64,000 nt of DNA from Prauserella_A oleivorans (GTDB lineage Bacteria > Actinomycetota > Actinomycetes > Mycobacteriales > Pseudonocardiaceae): NCBI RefSeq assembly GCF_042685745.1, contig NZ_JBHUNT010000001.1, positions 1,674,001-1,738,000 on the forward strand, read 5' to 3'. Below the pieces are notes generated by a model. The model did no database searches. It saw only the letters and a list, made by a program, of their open reading frames with translations, and was not told the origin of the DNA. The position numbers and the translations under genes are program-made. This document shows, in pieces, positions 1-11,056 of this stretch. The first letter of the stretch is position 1. Every line of letters begins with the position of its first letter.

Positions 1-1
1 C

Positions 2-379
2 AAGGTGTCGGTGGACGACGCCGGATGGCTGGCCGAGGGGGCCCCGGTGGAGGACGCGGCCAGGGCCTGGCTCGACGCGGGCGTCCAGGCCGTCGTGGTG
101 ACGAAGGGCGGCGACGGGCTGTCCGTGCTGACGGCCGACGGCGAGGTCGCGAGCGGTCCCACGGTCGAGGTGGACGTCGTCGACACGATCGGTGCCGGCG
201 ACACCGTGCAGGGTGCCCTGCTGGCGTGGCTGGTGCAGCAGGACGTGCGCGACCTGCCGCAGCTGGAGCCCGCGGATTGGCAGCAGGCGCTCGGCTACGC
301 CGCCCGGGCGGCCGCCGTGACCGTGTCGCGCAGCGGCGCCGAGCCGCCCACGGCCGAGGAGCTCGCCCGGTTCCGGTAA
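2..379 (+). CDS. PfkB-family carbohydrate kinase, C-terminal part (5' end outside window)
   Basis: The last 125 codons of a cytosolic PfkB-family sugar kinase (ATP-dependent phosphorylation of a sugar, fructokinase/ribokinase type). The frame is open from base 2, so the gene begins upstream of the window. The PfkB C-terminal signature DTIGAGDTVQGALL lies at visible residues 61-74; the Asp of GAGD (residue 67) is the family's catalytic base, and VVTKGGDGL before it is the usual nucleotide-binding turn. The protein ends in the normal way after a final helix, so only the 5' end is missing. The sugar specificity sits in the missing N-terminal lid, so the substrate cannot be named. It is followed by about 245 bp without a gene before gltA. 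Confidence 0.88.
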   Translation, partial: KVSVDDAGWLAEGAPVEDAARAWLDAGVQAVVVTKGGDGLSVLTADGEVASGPTVEVDVVDTIGAGDTVQGALLAWLVQQDVRDLPQLEPADWQQALGYAARAAAVTVSRSGAEPPTAEELARFR

Positions 380-626
380 CCGTGGTGAGGGCTGCGTCAC
401 CTGCTCGGTTACGGATACCGCTGGGAGCGTGTGAACCTGATCGCAAACGAATAGCTGTGGGTAACACCACGGCTGCGAACAAGGGCCCTTCTGGACTAGC
501 GTAAGGAGGCATTCATACCCCAGCGGGGCGGTGTGCGACGAGGCTCAAGGGCTTCTCGCGTACGTACGCGGTGACCAGCGCAACCTGCGGTCACCACCGG
601 CCCGTGTGACCGTGAGAGGCATGTGC

Positions 627-1940
<1,314 letters not shown>

Positions 1941-1955
1941 CTCACCGCGATAGTC

Positions 1956-2003
1956 CGCGACGACAGGCCATCGTCCCCGACCGGGACGGTGGCCTTCGTC
2001 GCG
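1956..2003 (+). terminator. Hairpin terminator after gltA
   Basis: About 21 bp of near-perfect inverted repeat (arms 1956-1977 and 1983-2003, one bulged base, 5-nt loop) begins 15 nt after the gltA stop. There is no clear T-run, as is common in high-GC actinobacteria. It also separates gltA from the convergent ABC transporter operon. Confidence 0.75.
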
Positions 2004-2124
2004 TCGGGGCCGGGGTCAGATCGGCGGCTTGCGGATCACGGCCGCCAGGTGCAGGTCGCCTGCGGCGGCCGGCCTCGGCTCCGTCGTGGACGACCGACTG
2101 CGGTCTCGCCCTCGCCCGACCTGG

Positions 2125-3324
2125 TCAGCCCCGGAGCGCGGTTTTGAGGCTCACCCGGCTGCCGGTGTGCAGGATGGCGGTCTGGTACACCCGGCCGCCC
2201 AGCCAGGTCAGCGCGGCGATGGCGGCCAGTGTCAGCGCCAGGGCCGCCGCGACCTCGGCCGCGCCCACGGAGCCGGTGGCGATCATGCTCGGCATGAGGA
2301 TCGGCGAGAGCGGCGGCAGCAGCGCGAGCACGGTCGCGAGCGTGCTGTCCGGCTGCTGGAGCACGGTCACCCCGGCGATGAACCCCACCATCAGCACCAT
2401 CGTGATCGGTGTCAGCACGGTCTGCGCGTCCTCCTGCCGCGACACCAGTGAGCCGGCGGCCGCGAACACCGTCGCGTAGAGGAAGAAGCCCAGCAGGTAC
2501 CACAGCACGCCCCAGAGCAGGACGTTCGTGGCCACACCCGGCACCGTCAGTACGCCCGTCGCGGTCGCCATGGCCAGCCCGGCTCCGCCGAGGATGACCA
2601 GCTGCACCAGGCCGACGAGGCCGAGCCCGAGCACCTTGCCGAGCAGCAGGTGCCACGGCCGCACGGTGGACAGCAGGATCTCCACCACCCGGCTCGACTT
2701 CTCCTCCACGACACCCTGCGCCACCGTCGAGCCGTAGGCGGTGATGCCCAGGTAGAGCAGGAACATCATCACCAGGCCCACGACGAGGCGCTGCCCGCGA
2801 TCGGGGTCCGGCGTCTCCAGCGTCGACACCGCCACCCGCGCGGCGCCCACGTCACGCATCACCTCGGCCGGGTTCTCGCCCGCCTGCGCGAGCTTGGCGT
2901 TGAGCACCTCCTGCTGCGAGATCCCGGTCAGCAGGGCGTTCAGCGGGCGGTCCAGGTCGGACTTGACGAGCACCGACAGGTTGGCGGGGCTGCCGGACAC
3001 GAGCACGTCCAGCTCGCCCGCGTGCACCTGTTCGCGCCCCTGACCGGCATCGGCGACGCGCCGCAGGTCGAGGTCGACGCCTGCCTGCCGGGCGGCGTTG
3101 CCGAGCTGCTCGGAGATGGCCGACGCCTGACCGGTGAGGCCGACCGAGGTGCGGTCGGCGGCGTTGACGACCTTCGCCTGGAGGACCAGGTAGCCGCCCA
3201 GGACCAGCAGGATCACCAGGGTGCCGACGACGAAGCCCCGCGTGCGCAGCCGGGTGTTGAGTTCCCGCTGCGCGACGAGCCGGACCGCGGTGGCCGGCGA
3301 CACCTGATGGCGCACCCCGTTCAC
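2125..3324 (-). CDS. ABC-2 type exporter permease (NatB-like)
   Basis: Membrane half of a two-gene ABC exporter, 399 residues. One N-terminal transmembrane helix (FVVGTLVILLVLGGYLVL, about residues 25-45) is followed by a ~150-residue extracytoplasmic domain and a C-terminal block of about five helices, the topology of NatB/YhaP-type ABC-2 permeases. Start is GTG 3324; its GTGA overlaps the stop of the ATPase gene, showing translational coupling. Members of this family export sodium, drugs or unknown substrates; nothing here fixes the substrate. The long frame continues upstream antisense to the ATPase and the IS element, but that part is only a shadow. Confidence 0.85.
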   Translation of the reverse strand: MNGVRHQVSPATAVRLVAQRELNTRLRTRGFVVGTLVILLVLGGYLVLQAKVVNAADRTSVGLTGQASAISEQLGNAARQAGVDLDLRRVADAGQGREQVHAGELDVLVSGSPANLSVLVKSDLDRPLNALLTGISQQEVLNAKLAQAGENPAEVMRDVGAARVAVSTLETPDPDRGQRLVVGLVMMFLLYLGITAYGSTVAQGVVEEKSSRVVEILLSTVRPWHLLLGKVLGLGLVGLVQLVILGGAGLAMATATGVLTVPGVATNVLLWGVLWYLLGFFLYATVFAAAGSLVSRQEDAQTVLTPITMVLMVGFIAGVTVLQQPDSTLATVLALLPPLSPILMPSMIATGSVGAAEVAAALALTLAAIAALTWLGGRVYQTAILHTGSRVSLKTALRG

Positions 3325-4232
3325 CGGGCGGCTCCTTCCCCGACGGCGCTGCGGAACAGTTCGGTGAGGGACGGGCGGTGACGCGTGAACTCGCGGACCG
3401 GCCCGGCGGCGAGTGCGGCCGACAGGACGCTCTGGTCGTCGGTGCCGGGCGCGAGCTCCAGGACCGTGCCGGTGCCGTTGTCGCCGACCACCCGAACCCC
3501 GGGCAGGCCTTCCGCCCAGCCGGTCGGCGCACCGGGTACCGACACAGTGAGCCGGGTACCGGCTTCGGCCGTCAGCTCGTCGACCGACCCGCACGCGACG
3601 ATCCGTCCACTGCGGATGATCCCGACGCGGTCGCACAGCCGCTCGACGAGATCGAGCTGGTGGCTGGAGAACACCACCGGCACCCCCGTGGCCGCCTTGT
3701 CGCGCAACACCTGGCTCATCACGTCGACGGCCAGCGGGTCGAGGCCGGAGAACGGCTCGTCGAGCACGAGCACGTCCGGCTCGTGCACCAGCGCCGCTGC
3801 GAGCTGCACGCGCTGCTGGTTGCCGAGGGAGAGCTTGTCCACCGGGTCGCCGCGTCGTTCGGCGAGGTCGAGCCGCTCGATCCAGGCCTCCGCGCTGCGA
3901 TGGGCGTCGTTGGCCGTCATGCCGTGCAACTGCGCCAGGTACACCAGCTGGTCGAGCACCTTCATCTTCGGGTACAGGCCGCGTTCCTCGGGCATGTAAC
4001 CGATGCGGGTGCGGATCTCGTGACTGATCGGGGTGCCGTCGAAGCGCACCACACCGGAGTCGGCGGCGAGGACACCCAGCACGATCCGCATGGTGGTGGT
4101 CTTGCCCGCGCCGTTGCTGCCGACGAAGCCGAACAACTCGCCCGGCCGCACCTCGAACGTCACGTTGTCGAGGGCGACGTTGCCGCCGAACCTCTTGCAC
4201 ACGTGGTCGATGTCCAGCGTGCGCTCGCCCAT
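3321..4232 (-). CDS. ABC transporter ATP-binding protein (NatA-like)
   Basis: Cytoplasmic ATPase (303 residues) that drives the permease encoded immediately downstream. Walker A GSNGAGKTTT is at about residues 38-47, the ABC signature LSLGNQQRVQLA near 135 and Walker B VLVLDEPFSGLDP near 155, followed by the switch His (SSHQLD). The C-terminal ~80 residues match the DUF4162-like tail seen in NatA/drug-exporter ATPases. ATG 4232 is preceded by a purine-rich stretch (GGGAGGGG). The IS element at 4317-5250 lies only 84 bp upstream, so the original promoter may have been separated from this operon and expression may now depend on the IS end. Confidence 0.92.
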   Translation of the reverse strand: MGERTLDIDHVCKRFGGNVALDNVTFEVRPGELFGFVGSNGAGKTTTMRIVLGVLAADSGVVRFDGTPISHEIRTRIGYMPEERGLYPKMKVLDQLVYLAQLHGMTANDAHRSAEAWIERLDLAERRGDPVDKLSLGNQQRVQLAAALVHEPDVLVLDEPFSGLDPLAVDVMSQVLRDKAATGVPVVFSSHQLDLVERLCDRVGIIRSGRIVACGSVDELTAEAGTRLTVSVPGAPTGWAEGLPGVRVVGDNGTGTVLELAPGTDDQSVLSAALAAGPVREFTRHRPSLTELFRSAVGEGAAR

Positions 4233-4316
4233 GGTCTGGTCCCCCTCCCGGGTCGCGGCCGGCGTCTGCCCGCGAGCACGACCCGAGCATACGCAGCCCG
4301 GGACGACGCGCGGCTA

Positions 4317-5250
4317 GGGCGTGTCCTGTAAATGATCTAGCTGCGGATGGGGTTTGATCTTGTCCGTGGTTGGTCGGGGTGAGTTGACGGATCGGGCCTG
4401 GGCGCGGATTGAGCCGCTGCTGCCGGCGGTGTCGGGGCCGGGGCGGCGGTGGCGGGATCACCGGCAGGTGATCAATGCGATTCTGTGGAAGCTTCGGACC
4501 GGCGCGCCCTGGCGTGATCTGCCCGAACGGTATGGGCCGTGGAAGACCGCCCATGAGCGGCTGCGGTTGTGGACCAAGGACGGTACCTGGCAGCGGATTC
4601 TGGACGAGGTGATCGTCAAAGACGACGCTGTCGGGGACGTGGAGTGGGTGATCAGTGTCGATTCCTCGGTGGTCCGGGCTCACCAGCATGCTGCGGGAGC
4701 CCGGAAAAAGGGGGCTGCACGCCCGCCATCGAGGCGATCGCGGTCGACGGCGAAGGACTCGGACGTTCCCGCGGCGGATTGAGCACCAAGATCCACCTCG
4801 TGGTCGAGGGACGCGGGCTGCCCATGCGGGTTGTGCTCACCCCGGGGCAGGCTGGTGACAATCCACAATTGGTGCCGCTGCTGGACGGGATCCGTGTCGC
4901 TCGCACCGGGCCTGGCCGCCCACGCCGCCGTCCCGAGGTGGTGATCGCGGACAAGGCCTATTCGCACCCCTCGACCCGCCACGCCCTGCGACAACGCCGG
5001 ATCCGGTTCGTCAGCCCCGAACGCGACGACCAAATCGCCCGCCGCGCCGCGCACGGCTCACGGGGCGGACGCCCGCCCGCCTTCGACGCCGAGTTGTACA
5101 AGCAGCGCAACGTCGTCGAACGCTGCTTCAACCGGCTCAAACAGTTCCGCGACCTAGCCACCCGCTACGCCAAACGCGCCGCCTACTACCAGGCAGAACT
5201 CACCATCGCCGCCATCATCCTCTGGCTACGATGAATTGCAGGACACGACC
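4317..5250 (+). mobile_element. IS5-family (IS427-group-like) insertion sequence, complete
   Basis: A 934-bp element with imperfect ~21-bp terminal inverted repeats: the left end starts GGGCGTGTCCTGTAAATG and the right end, read inward on the other strand, GGTCGTGTCCTGCAATTC. Both ends sit in CTAG (4314-4317 and 5250-5253), consistent with a 2-bp TA target duplication at 4315-4316 and 5251-5252. One transposase gene is carried in two overlapping frames. Size, ends, TA target and frameshifted DDE transposase together match the IS427 group of IS5. It has landed between the glpD stop and the start of the ABC exporter operon. No decay is visible, so it may still be mobile. Confidence 0.88.
4366..5234 (+). 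CDS. IS5-family DDE transposase made by -1 frameshifting
   Basis: Catalyses transposition of the surrounding IS. The first frame (from GTG 4366; TTG 4354/4360 also possible) encodes MVGRGELTDRAWARIEPLLP, the HTH-like N-terminus and the first catalytic Asp (VISVDSSVVRAHQH). The second frame holds the second Asp (VVIADKAYSH) and the catalytic Glu (VVERCFNRLKQFRDLATRYAK). The switch is at the A5G5 run at 4705-4714: reading AAA-AAG in frame and slipping back one base continues into KGGCTPAIEAIAVDG, so a full ~290-residue transposase results. Frame 1 without slippage stops at 4782. Programmed frameshifting at such a run is known in this IS group, so I treat it as functional and not as a broken gene. 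Confidence 0.85.
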
Positions 5251-5257
5251 TAGGCAG

Positions 5258-6804
<1,547 letters not shown>

Positions 6805-6808
<4 letters not shown>

Positions 6809-7449
6809 GGTGCGAGGGCTCCTTCGAGCAGGTGACGGAGTTCGGTGAGCAAGGTGGCGTCGTCGATGCCGGTCGTCGCGGGGCGCCGGGAGAGCACGAA
6901 CGACTGCAACAGCACCAGCAGGGCGCGTGCCTGCACGGCGGCGTCGCCACGCCGGACGGACCCGTCCCGGTGGCCGTCGGCCACGAGCGCGTGCAGGAAC
7001 TCCTCCGCGAGGAGCTGCGTCGCGCCGAACCGTTCGGTGATGTAGGGCAGCAACAGGTCGGAGTCGAGGTCGAGCACGGTCCGCAGCAGCGGGTCGGCGG
7101 CGAGCGCGCATACACCCGCGACGGCGTGTTCGACCAGCCGGGCCCGGGCGGTGCCGACCCCCGCGGGCACCTCGGCGGCCACCCGGCGCAGGAGCGCGCC
7201 GAACTCCCTGGTCATCAGAGCCGCCAGCACACTTCCGACGTCCGGGAAGCGGCGGTACACCGTCATCCGGCTGACGCCCGCGCTGCGCGCGATGCCGGCG
7301 AGCGTGGTGCGGCGGACGCCGTCCGCGAGGACGCATCGCCGGGCCGCGTCGAGGAGCGCGTCGTCGGCCACCCGAGCGGGGTGCGGCCGGTCGCGCGTGG
7401 CGGCGCCCCGGTTCCCGTCCGCCAGCAGGGTGTGACGTTCCGCCTCCAT
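6805..7449 (-). CDS. TetR-family transcriptional regulator upstream of glpD
   Basis: A 214-residue TetR repressor. The N-terminal DNA-binding domain runs from about residue 27 (VADDALLDAARRCVLADGV) with the recognition helix IARSAGVSRMTVYRRF; the rest is an unclassified helical ligand domain. The gene is translationally coupled to glpD (ATGA overlap) and its start faces the divergent flavoprotein gene. The given ATG overlaps the start region of that gene; a GTG about 27 codons downstream (VADDALLDAA) would leave a normal intergenic region and is a serious alternative start. A GTGTGAC/GTCACAC inverted repeat at 7430-7458 is a candidate operator. Likely senses a glycerolipid-related metabolite, but this is inference from position. 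Confidence 0.86.
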
Positions 7450-7458
7450 GTGTCACAC
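7430..7458. promoter_or_regulatory. Candidate TetR operator between regulator and flavoprotein
   Basis: GTGTGAC at 7430-7436 and its inverted copy GTCACAC at 7452-7458 are separated by 15 nt; the right half lies in a 9-bp near-palindrome GTGTCACAC (7450-7458). The site covers the divergent start region of the TetR gene and the flavoprotein gene, where an autoregulatory operator would be expected. The overlap with the annotated TetR start favours a downstream start for that gene. Confidence 0.4.
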
Positions 7459-7465
7459 TCTAGTC

Positions 7466-9085
7466 GTGACCGACAGCCTTGACCACCGGCTCCGCGGAGC
7501 CTGGACGCCGGAGGGCGCCGACGCCGTCGAGCTCGCGCCGAAAGCCGTGCGCTGGCTGCGCCGGCGCATCGGCGAGACCACGCCGAACGACCCGGTCGCG
7601 CCGGACTCGGCCATCGCCGTCGCCCCGTCCCGGATACCCGCGAAGGCGCGTGAGGAACTCGCCGCCATCGTCGGACCCGGCAACCTGCTCGACGACCCTC
7701 GCGAGCGCCTCGCGCGCAGCGGCGGCCTGTCCTACCTCGATCTTCTGCGCAGGCGGCACCCCGCCGCGGGGATCGCCGTGCCCGACGCCGTGGTGCTGCC
7801 CGCGGACCCGGAGCAGGTCCAGCGGGTGCTCGACGTGTGCGTGAGCCACGACGTCGGTGTGGTGCCGTTCGGCGGCGGTACGTCGGTGGTCGGTGGCGTG
7901 ACGGCGCTGCGCGGGGACAAGGACTCCGTGCTCGTGCTCGACCTGGAACGGCTGAACCGGCTGGTCTCCGTCGATCCCGTCTCGCGCATCGCCGTGCTGC
8001 AGGCGGGCGTGCGGGGCCCGGACGCGGAGCGCATGCTCTCGGTCCACGGGTTCACGCTCGGCCACGTGCCGCAGTCGTTCGAGCGCGCGACGATCGGCGG
8101 GTTCGCCGCCACCCGCTCGGCGGGCCAGGCGTCGTCGGGCTACGGCCGCTTCGAGGACATGGTGGCGGGTGTCCGGCTCGCGACGCCGTGCGGTGAGTGG
8201 CGCCTGGGCGTCGCCCCCGCCTCGGCGGCCGGGCCTGACCTGCGGCAACTCGCGGTCGGCAGCGAGGGCACGCTCGGCGTCATCACCGAGGTCGCCGTGC
8301 GGGTACGGCCACTGCCGGAAACGGAGCGGTTCGAGGCGTTCGCCGTCGACGGCTGGGAACGCGGGACCGCGCTGGTGCGGCACCTCGCGCAGCGCGGCCT
8401 GCTCGCCGACGTGACCAGATTGTCCGATGTGGACGAGACGGAGTCCTCGCTCGCACTGGCGGCGGGCTGGAAGACCACGCTGCTGCGCCGGTACCTCCGC
8501 GCGCGTGGCGTCGCCGAACCGTGCCTGCTGGTGCTCGGCTGGTACGGCGAGTCCGGCAGGCGGCGGGCCGAGGTGTCGCGCAGCCTGCGCGCGGCCGGGG
8601 CGGTCCGGCTCGGAGCGGCTCCCGCGCACGCCTGGCTGCGGGGCCGGTTCGCCGGACCGCGTCAGCGGGACGCGCTGCTCGACCTCGGCGTGTGCGTCGA
8701 GACCCTGGAGACGGCAACGCACTGGGCGAGAATCGGCACGCTCTACGACCGCGTGCGCATGGCCCTCCGGGACACGCTCGGCGACCCGCTGGTGCTCTGC
8801 CACATTTCGCACGCCTATGAGACCGGGGCGTCGCTGTACTTCACCGTGCTCACGCCACGGGACACCGCCGACCCGATCGGCCAGTGGAAACGCGCGAAGC
8901 GGGCGGCGTGTGAGGCCATTGTGGACGATCGACTCGGCACGATCTCCCACCACCACGCCGTGGGCACCGACCACGCGCCGTACCTCGAGGCCGAAGTGGG
9001 CCGCATCGGCCTCGACGTGCTGGCCGCCGCGAAACGCGCCGTCGATCCCACCGGCATCCTCAACCCGGGCAAGCTCATCGGCTGA
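7466..9085 (+). CDS. FAD-binding oxidase/transferase, alkyldihydroxyacetonephosphate synthase-like
   Basis: A 539-residue flavoprotein of the VAO/AGPS family. The FAD-binding PCMH domain has PFGGGTSVVGGV and the conserved ERATIGGFAATRSAGQASSGYGRFEDMV stretch typical of AGPS, then AVGSEGTLGVITE. The C-terminal cap ends with HISHAYETGASLYFT, the tandem-His GTISHHHAVGTDH and the usual DPTGILNPGKL tail. AGPS enzymes swap the acyl group of acyl-DHAP for a fatty alcohol (first ether-lipid step); bacterial homologues may instead be dehydrogenases. Start GTG 7466 (MTDSLDHRLRG) is preferred over ATG 7448, which lies inside the candidate operator. The GlpD product, DHAP, is the parent of the AGPS substrate, which makes the divergent pairing suggestive. 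Confidence 0.85.
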   Translation: MTDSLDHRLRGAWTPEGADAVELAPKAVRWLRRRIGETTPNDPVAPDSAIAVAPSRIPAKAREELAAIVGPGNLLDDPRERLARSGGLSYLDLLRRRHPAAGIAVPDAVVLPADPEQVQRVLDVCVSHDVGVVPFGGGTSVVGGVTALRGDKDSVLVLDLERLNRLVSVDPVSRIAVLQAGVRGPDAERMLSVHGFTLGHVPQSFERATIGGFAATRSAGQASSGYGRFEDMVAGVRLATPCGEWRLGVAPASAAGPDLRQLAVGSEGTLGVITEVAVRVRPLPETERFEAFAVDGWERGTALVRHLAQRGLLADVTRLSDVDETESSLALAAGWKTTLLRRYLRARGVAEPCLLVLGWYGESGRRRAEVSRSLRAAGAVRLGAAPAHAWLRGRFAGPRQRDALLDLGVCVETLETATHWARIGTLYDRVRMALRDTLGDPLVLCHISHAYETGASLYFTVLTPRDTADPIGQWKRAKRAACEAIVDDRLGTISHHHAVGTDHAPYLEAEVGRIGLDVLAAAKRAVDPTGILNPGKLIG

Positions 9086-9149
9086 CCGCTCGCCGTGTCC
9101 GCCGTTGGCGTCGCCGTGTCTGCGGTTCGGTCGGTGTTTCGGCAATTCG

Positions 9150-9593
9150 TCAATGACGCGCCTCGCGGTCGAGGATCTTCTGCAGGGCCGTGATCAGAGC
9201 GGTTCGCTCGTGGGCCGTCAGCGGTTCGACGAGCTCGTTCTGGGTGACGGTCAGCCGGGCGTGGATCTGGTCGAGCCTCTCCCGGCCTTGCGTGGTTATC
9301 CGGACGAGTTTGCGCCTCGGATCGGCTGGGTCAGGGCGGCGTCGCAGGCACCGCTGCTCTTCCAGTTCCAGGACCCGTTGGGCGACGTCCTTCCGGTCCA
9401 TGTGCAGGTGGTTGCCGATCTCGGCCTGGCTGCAGGGCCCGAACTCCTCGACGGCGCAGAGGATCGCGTAGTGGTAGCGGCCGGCTCCGAGTGAGTCGAA
9501 GACCTCGCGACTGCGACGGCCGGCGATCGCCGCGACCTGGGTGAGCAGCCAGCTGGGCGTCTCCAGGAGTCGCTGGGGTGGACGATCGGACAT
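9150..9593 (-). CDS. MarR-family transcriptional regulator
   Basis: A 147-residue winged-helix repressor. The recognition helix region SQAEIGNHLHMDRKDVAQRVLELEEQ is followed by the wing with the MarR signature DPADPRRKLVRIT; flanking helices form the dimer interface. ATG 9593 is preceded by AAGGAGATGC, an excellent ribosome binding site; longer readings of the frame would run through the operators and are rejected. It is divergent from an MFS exporter, with two identical 15-bp palindromes between them, the classic arrangement of an autoregulated, drug- or phenolic-inducible efflux pair. The inducer is unknown. Confidence 0.92.
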   Translation of the reverse strand: MSDRPPQRLLETPSWLLTQVAAIAGRRSREVFDSLGAGRYHYAILCAVEEFGPCSQAEIGNHLHMDRKDVAQRVLELEEQRCLRRRPDPADPRRKLVRITTQGRERLDQIHARLTVTQNELVEPLTAHERTALITALQKILDREARH

Positions 9594-9605
9594 GCATCTC
9601 CTTGC

Positions 9606-9647
9606 GTTGGTGACACCAACGATATAACTTGCGTTGGTGACACCAAC
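9606..9647. promoter_or_regulatory. Two perfect 15-bp palindromic MarR operators
   Basis: GTTGGTGACACCAAC occurs twice, at 9606-9620 and 9633-9647, both perfect palindromes about the central A and both preceded by TTGC. Their centres are 27 bp apart (about 2.5 helical turns), so two dimers would bind on different faces. They fill the gap between the divergent MarR (start 9593) and MFS (start 9661) genes and overlap the AT-rich stretches (GATATAACT, ACTATAGG) that would serve as -10 elements. Repression by occlusion of both promoters is the simple reading. Confidence 0.85.
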
Positions 9648-9660
9648 TATAGGAGACAGT

Positions 9661-11013
9661 GTGAGCGGGAAACCACGATCGTGGCTGGTTCTCGGCGCCG
9701 TGGTGACAGGACAGCTGATGGTCGGGGTCGACGCGACCATCCTGGCCCTTGCCGTCCCCGGGATGGCCGCCGATCTTCACCTGAGTTCGCAGGCGGTGGC
9801 CTGGGTGATGGCCGGGTATGTCCTGGCAGCCGGGTCCCTGATGATCGCCGGAGGACGGGTCGCCCAGGCGGCCGGGTACAAGCGCGTGATGACGCTGGGG
9901 CTGGTCACCTTCGGCCTCGCCTCGGCGGTCGGAGGCGCTGCTGATTCTGCCTGGGTGCTGATCGGTGCCCGGGGCGCCCAGGGGGTCGGCGCGGCGGCGA
10001 TGACGCCGGCCGCGATGGCGCGGCTCTCGGCGGCGTTTCCCGGCGAAGGGCGCGACCGGGCGTACGGCATCTTCGGGATGATCATGGGGAGCGGAACGGC
10101 CATCGGACTGCTGCTCGGAGGTATGCTGACCCAGCTGTCGGGCTGGCGGGCCTGCATGTACGTCAACGTCGCGTTCGTCGCGGTCGCACTGATCCTCTCG
10201 GCCCTCGCCGGAGACCGAGTTGAGCGGTCACCCGGACATGGCCGCGGCTCTTGGCGCGGTCTTCTCCTGGCTGTGGGGGCCGCGCTGGTCATCCATGCGC
10301 TCACAGTCGTGGCCAGTCCCGGGCAGGCAACAGCATTCGGGGTCGCTGGTGTCCTGGTACTCGTGGGGTTTGCCATCTCCGACCGGCGCGCGGTCACCCC
10401 GTTGATACCGACCGAGCTTTTCGGCGACGCGACCAGGCGGGTCGCTTATCTCGGGCTCTTCCTCTGGGGTGTTGCGACGATTGCCACGTTCATGGCGGCG
10501 AGCAGTTCGCTTCAACAGGTGCATCAACTCTCGCCGCTGGCGACCGGTGTCGTGTTCTTGATCTACCCGGCCGCGATCCAGCTGGGGCTGTTCTTCTCCC
10601 GCCGATCCGGCGCCACACCTCCGGCCCGGTCGATCGCTGCCGGACTCGCGGTGATCTGCACTGGCCAGATCGTCTTCGCGATCGCGCCGACCGGCCTCGC
10701 CACAGTTGTCATCACCTTGGGGATCATGGGGCTGGGGACCTCGCAGGTCATGCCGAACGCCAACAGTGCGATGAACCGGGACGCCGGACCCCACGCGGGA
10801 GTCGCCGGAGCCGTCGGGACCACCCTGCAACAACTGGGAGCAAGTGTTGGCCTTGCCCTTCCCGTGACCCTGACCGCCATGACCGCGCACGCACCCGGCA
10901 TCGCCCCCGGCGTCACCGCGCTCGCGTTGATGATCGGCTCGGGGCTCGCCCTGCGTCAGACGCGATCGACCACCACACCCTCATCGCACGCGGCCGCGGT
11001 ACGAGAATCCTGA
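9661..11013 (+). CDS. MFS efflux transporter (DHA2/EmrB-QacA type)
   Basis: A 450-residue membrane protein, wholly hydrophobic with regularly spaced helices (12-14 predicted by eye), that exports small molecules against the proton gradient. TM1 carries the DHA2-like acidic residue in LMVGVDATILALAVPGM, and motif A-like GRVAQAAGYKRVMTLG lies between TM2 and TM3; motif C-like GSGTAIGLLLGGMLTQLSGWR follows in TM5. GTG 9661 is preceded by AGGAGA at 9651-9656; the in-frame GTG 9634 lies in the operator and is rejected. Controlled by the adjacent MarR protein through the two palindromes. Substrate unknown, possibly an antibiotic or aromatic compound. Confidence 0.9.
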   Translation: MSGKPRSWLVLGAVVTGQLMVGVDATILALAVPGMAADLHLSSQAVAWVMAGYVLAAGSLMIAGGRVAQAAGYKRVMTLGLVTFGLASAVGGAADSAWVLIGARGAQGVGAAAMTPAAMARLSAAFPGEGRDRAYGIFGMIMGSGTAIGLLLGGMLTQLSGWRACMYVNVAFVAVALILSALAGDRVERSPGHGRGSWRGLLLAVGAALVIHALTVVASPGQATAFGVAGVLVLVGFAISDRRAVTPLIPTELFGDATRRVAYLGLFLWGVATIATFMAASSSLQQVHQLSPLATGVVFLIYPAAIQLGLFFSRRSGATPPARSIAAGLAVICTGQIVFAIAPTGLATVVITLGIMGLGTSQVMPNANSAMNRDAGPHAGVAGAVGTTLQQLGASVGLALPVTLTAMTAHAPGIAPGVTALALMIGSGLALRQTRSTTTPSSHAAAVRES

Positions 11014-11056
11014 CCCGGAGCACGGCCGGGGGAGTTGCCGCCCCCGGAATGGCCAC

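Noticed and set aside
3325..4689. Minus-strand frame continuing upstream of the ABC permease through the ATPase gene and into the IS element
   Set aside because: It overlaps the ATPase in another frame and the family N-terminus begins at GTG 3324; the extension is an artefact of missing stops.
4703..4782. Frameshift in the IS transposase taken as an inactivating mutation
   Set aside because: The break is at an A5G5 slip run in the place where IS427-group elements shift frame by design, and both halves are otherwise intact.
9086..9149. Terminator between the flavoprotein and MarR genes
   Set aside because: Only a short direct repeat (CGCCGTGTC) is visible; no stable inverted repeat could be paired by eye.
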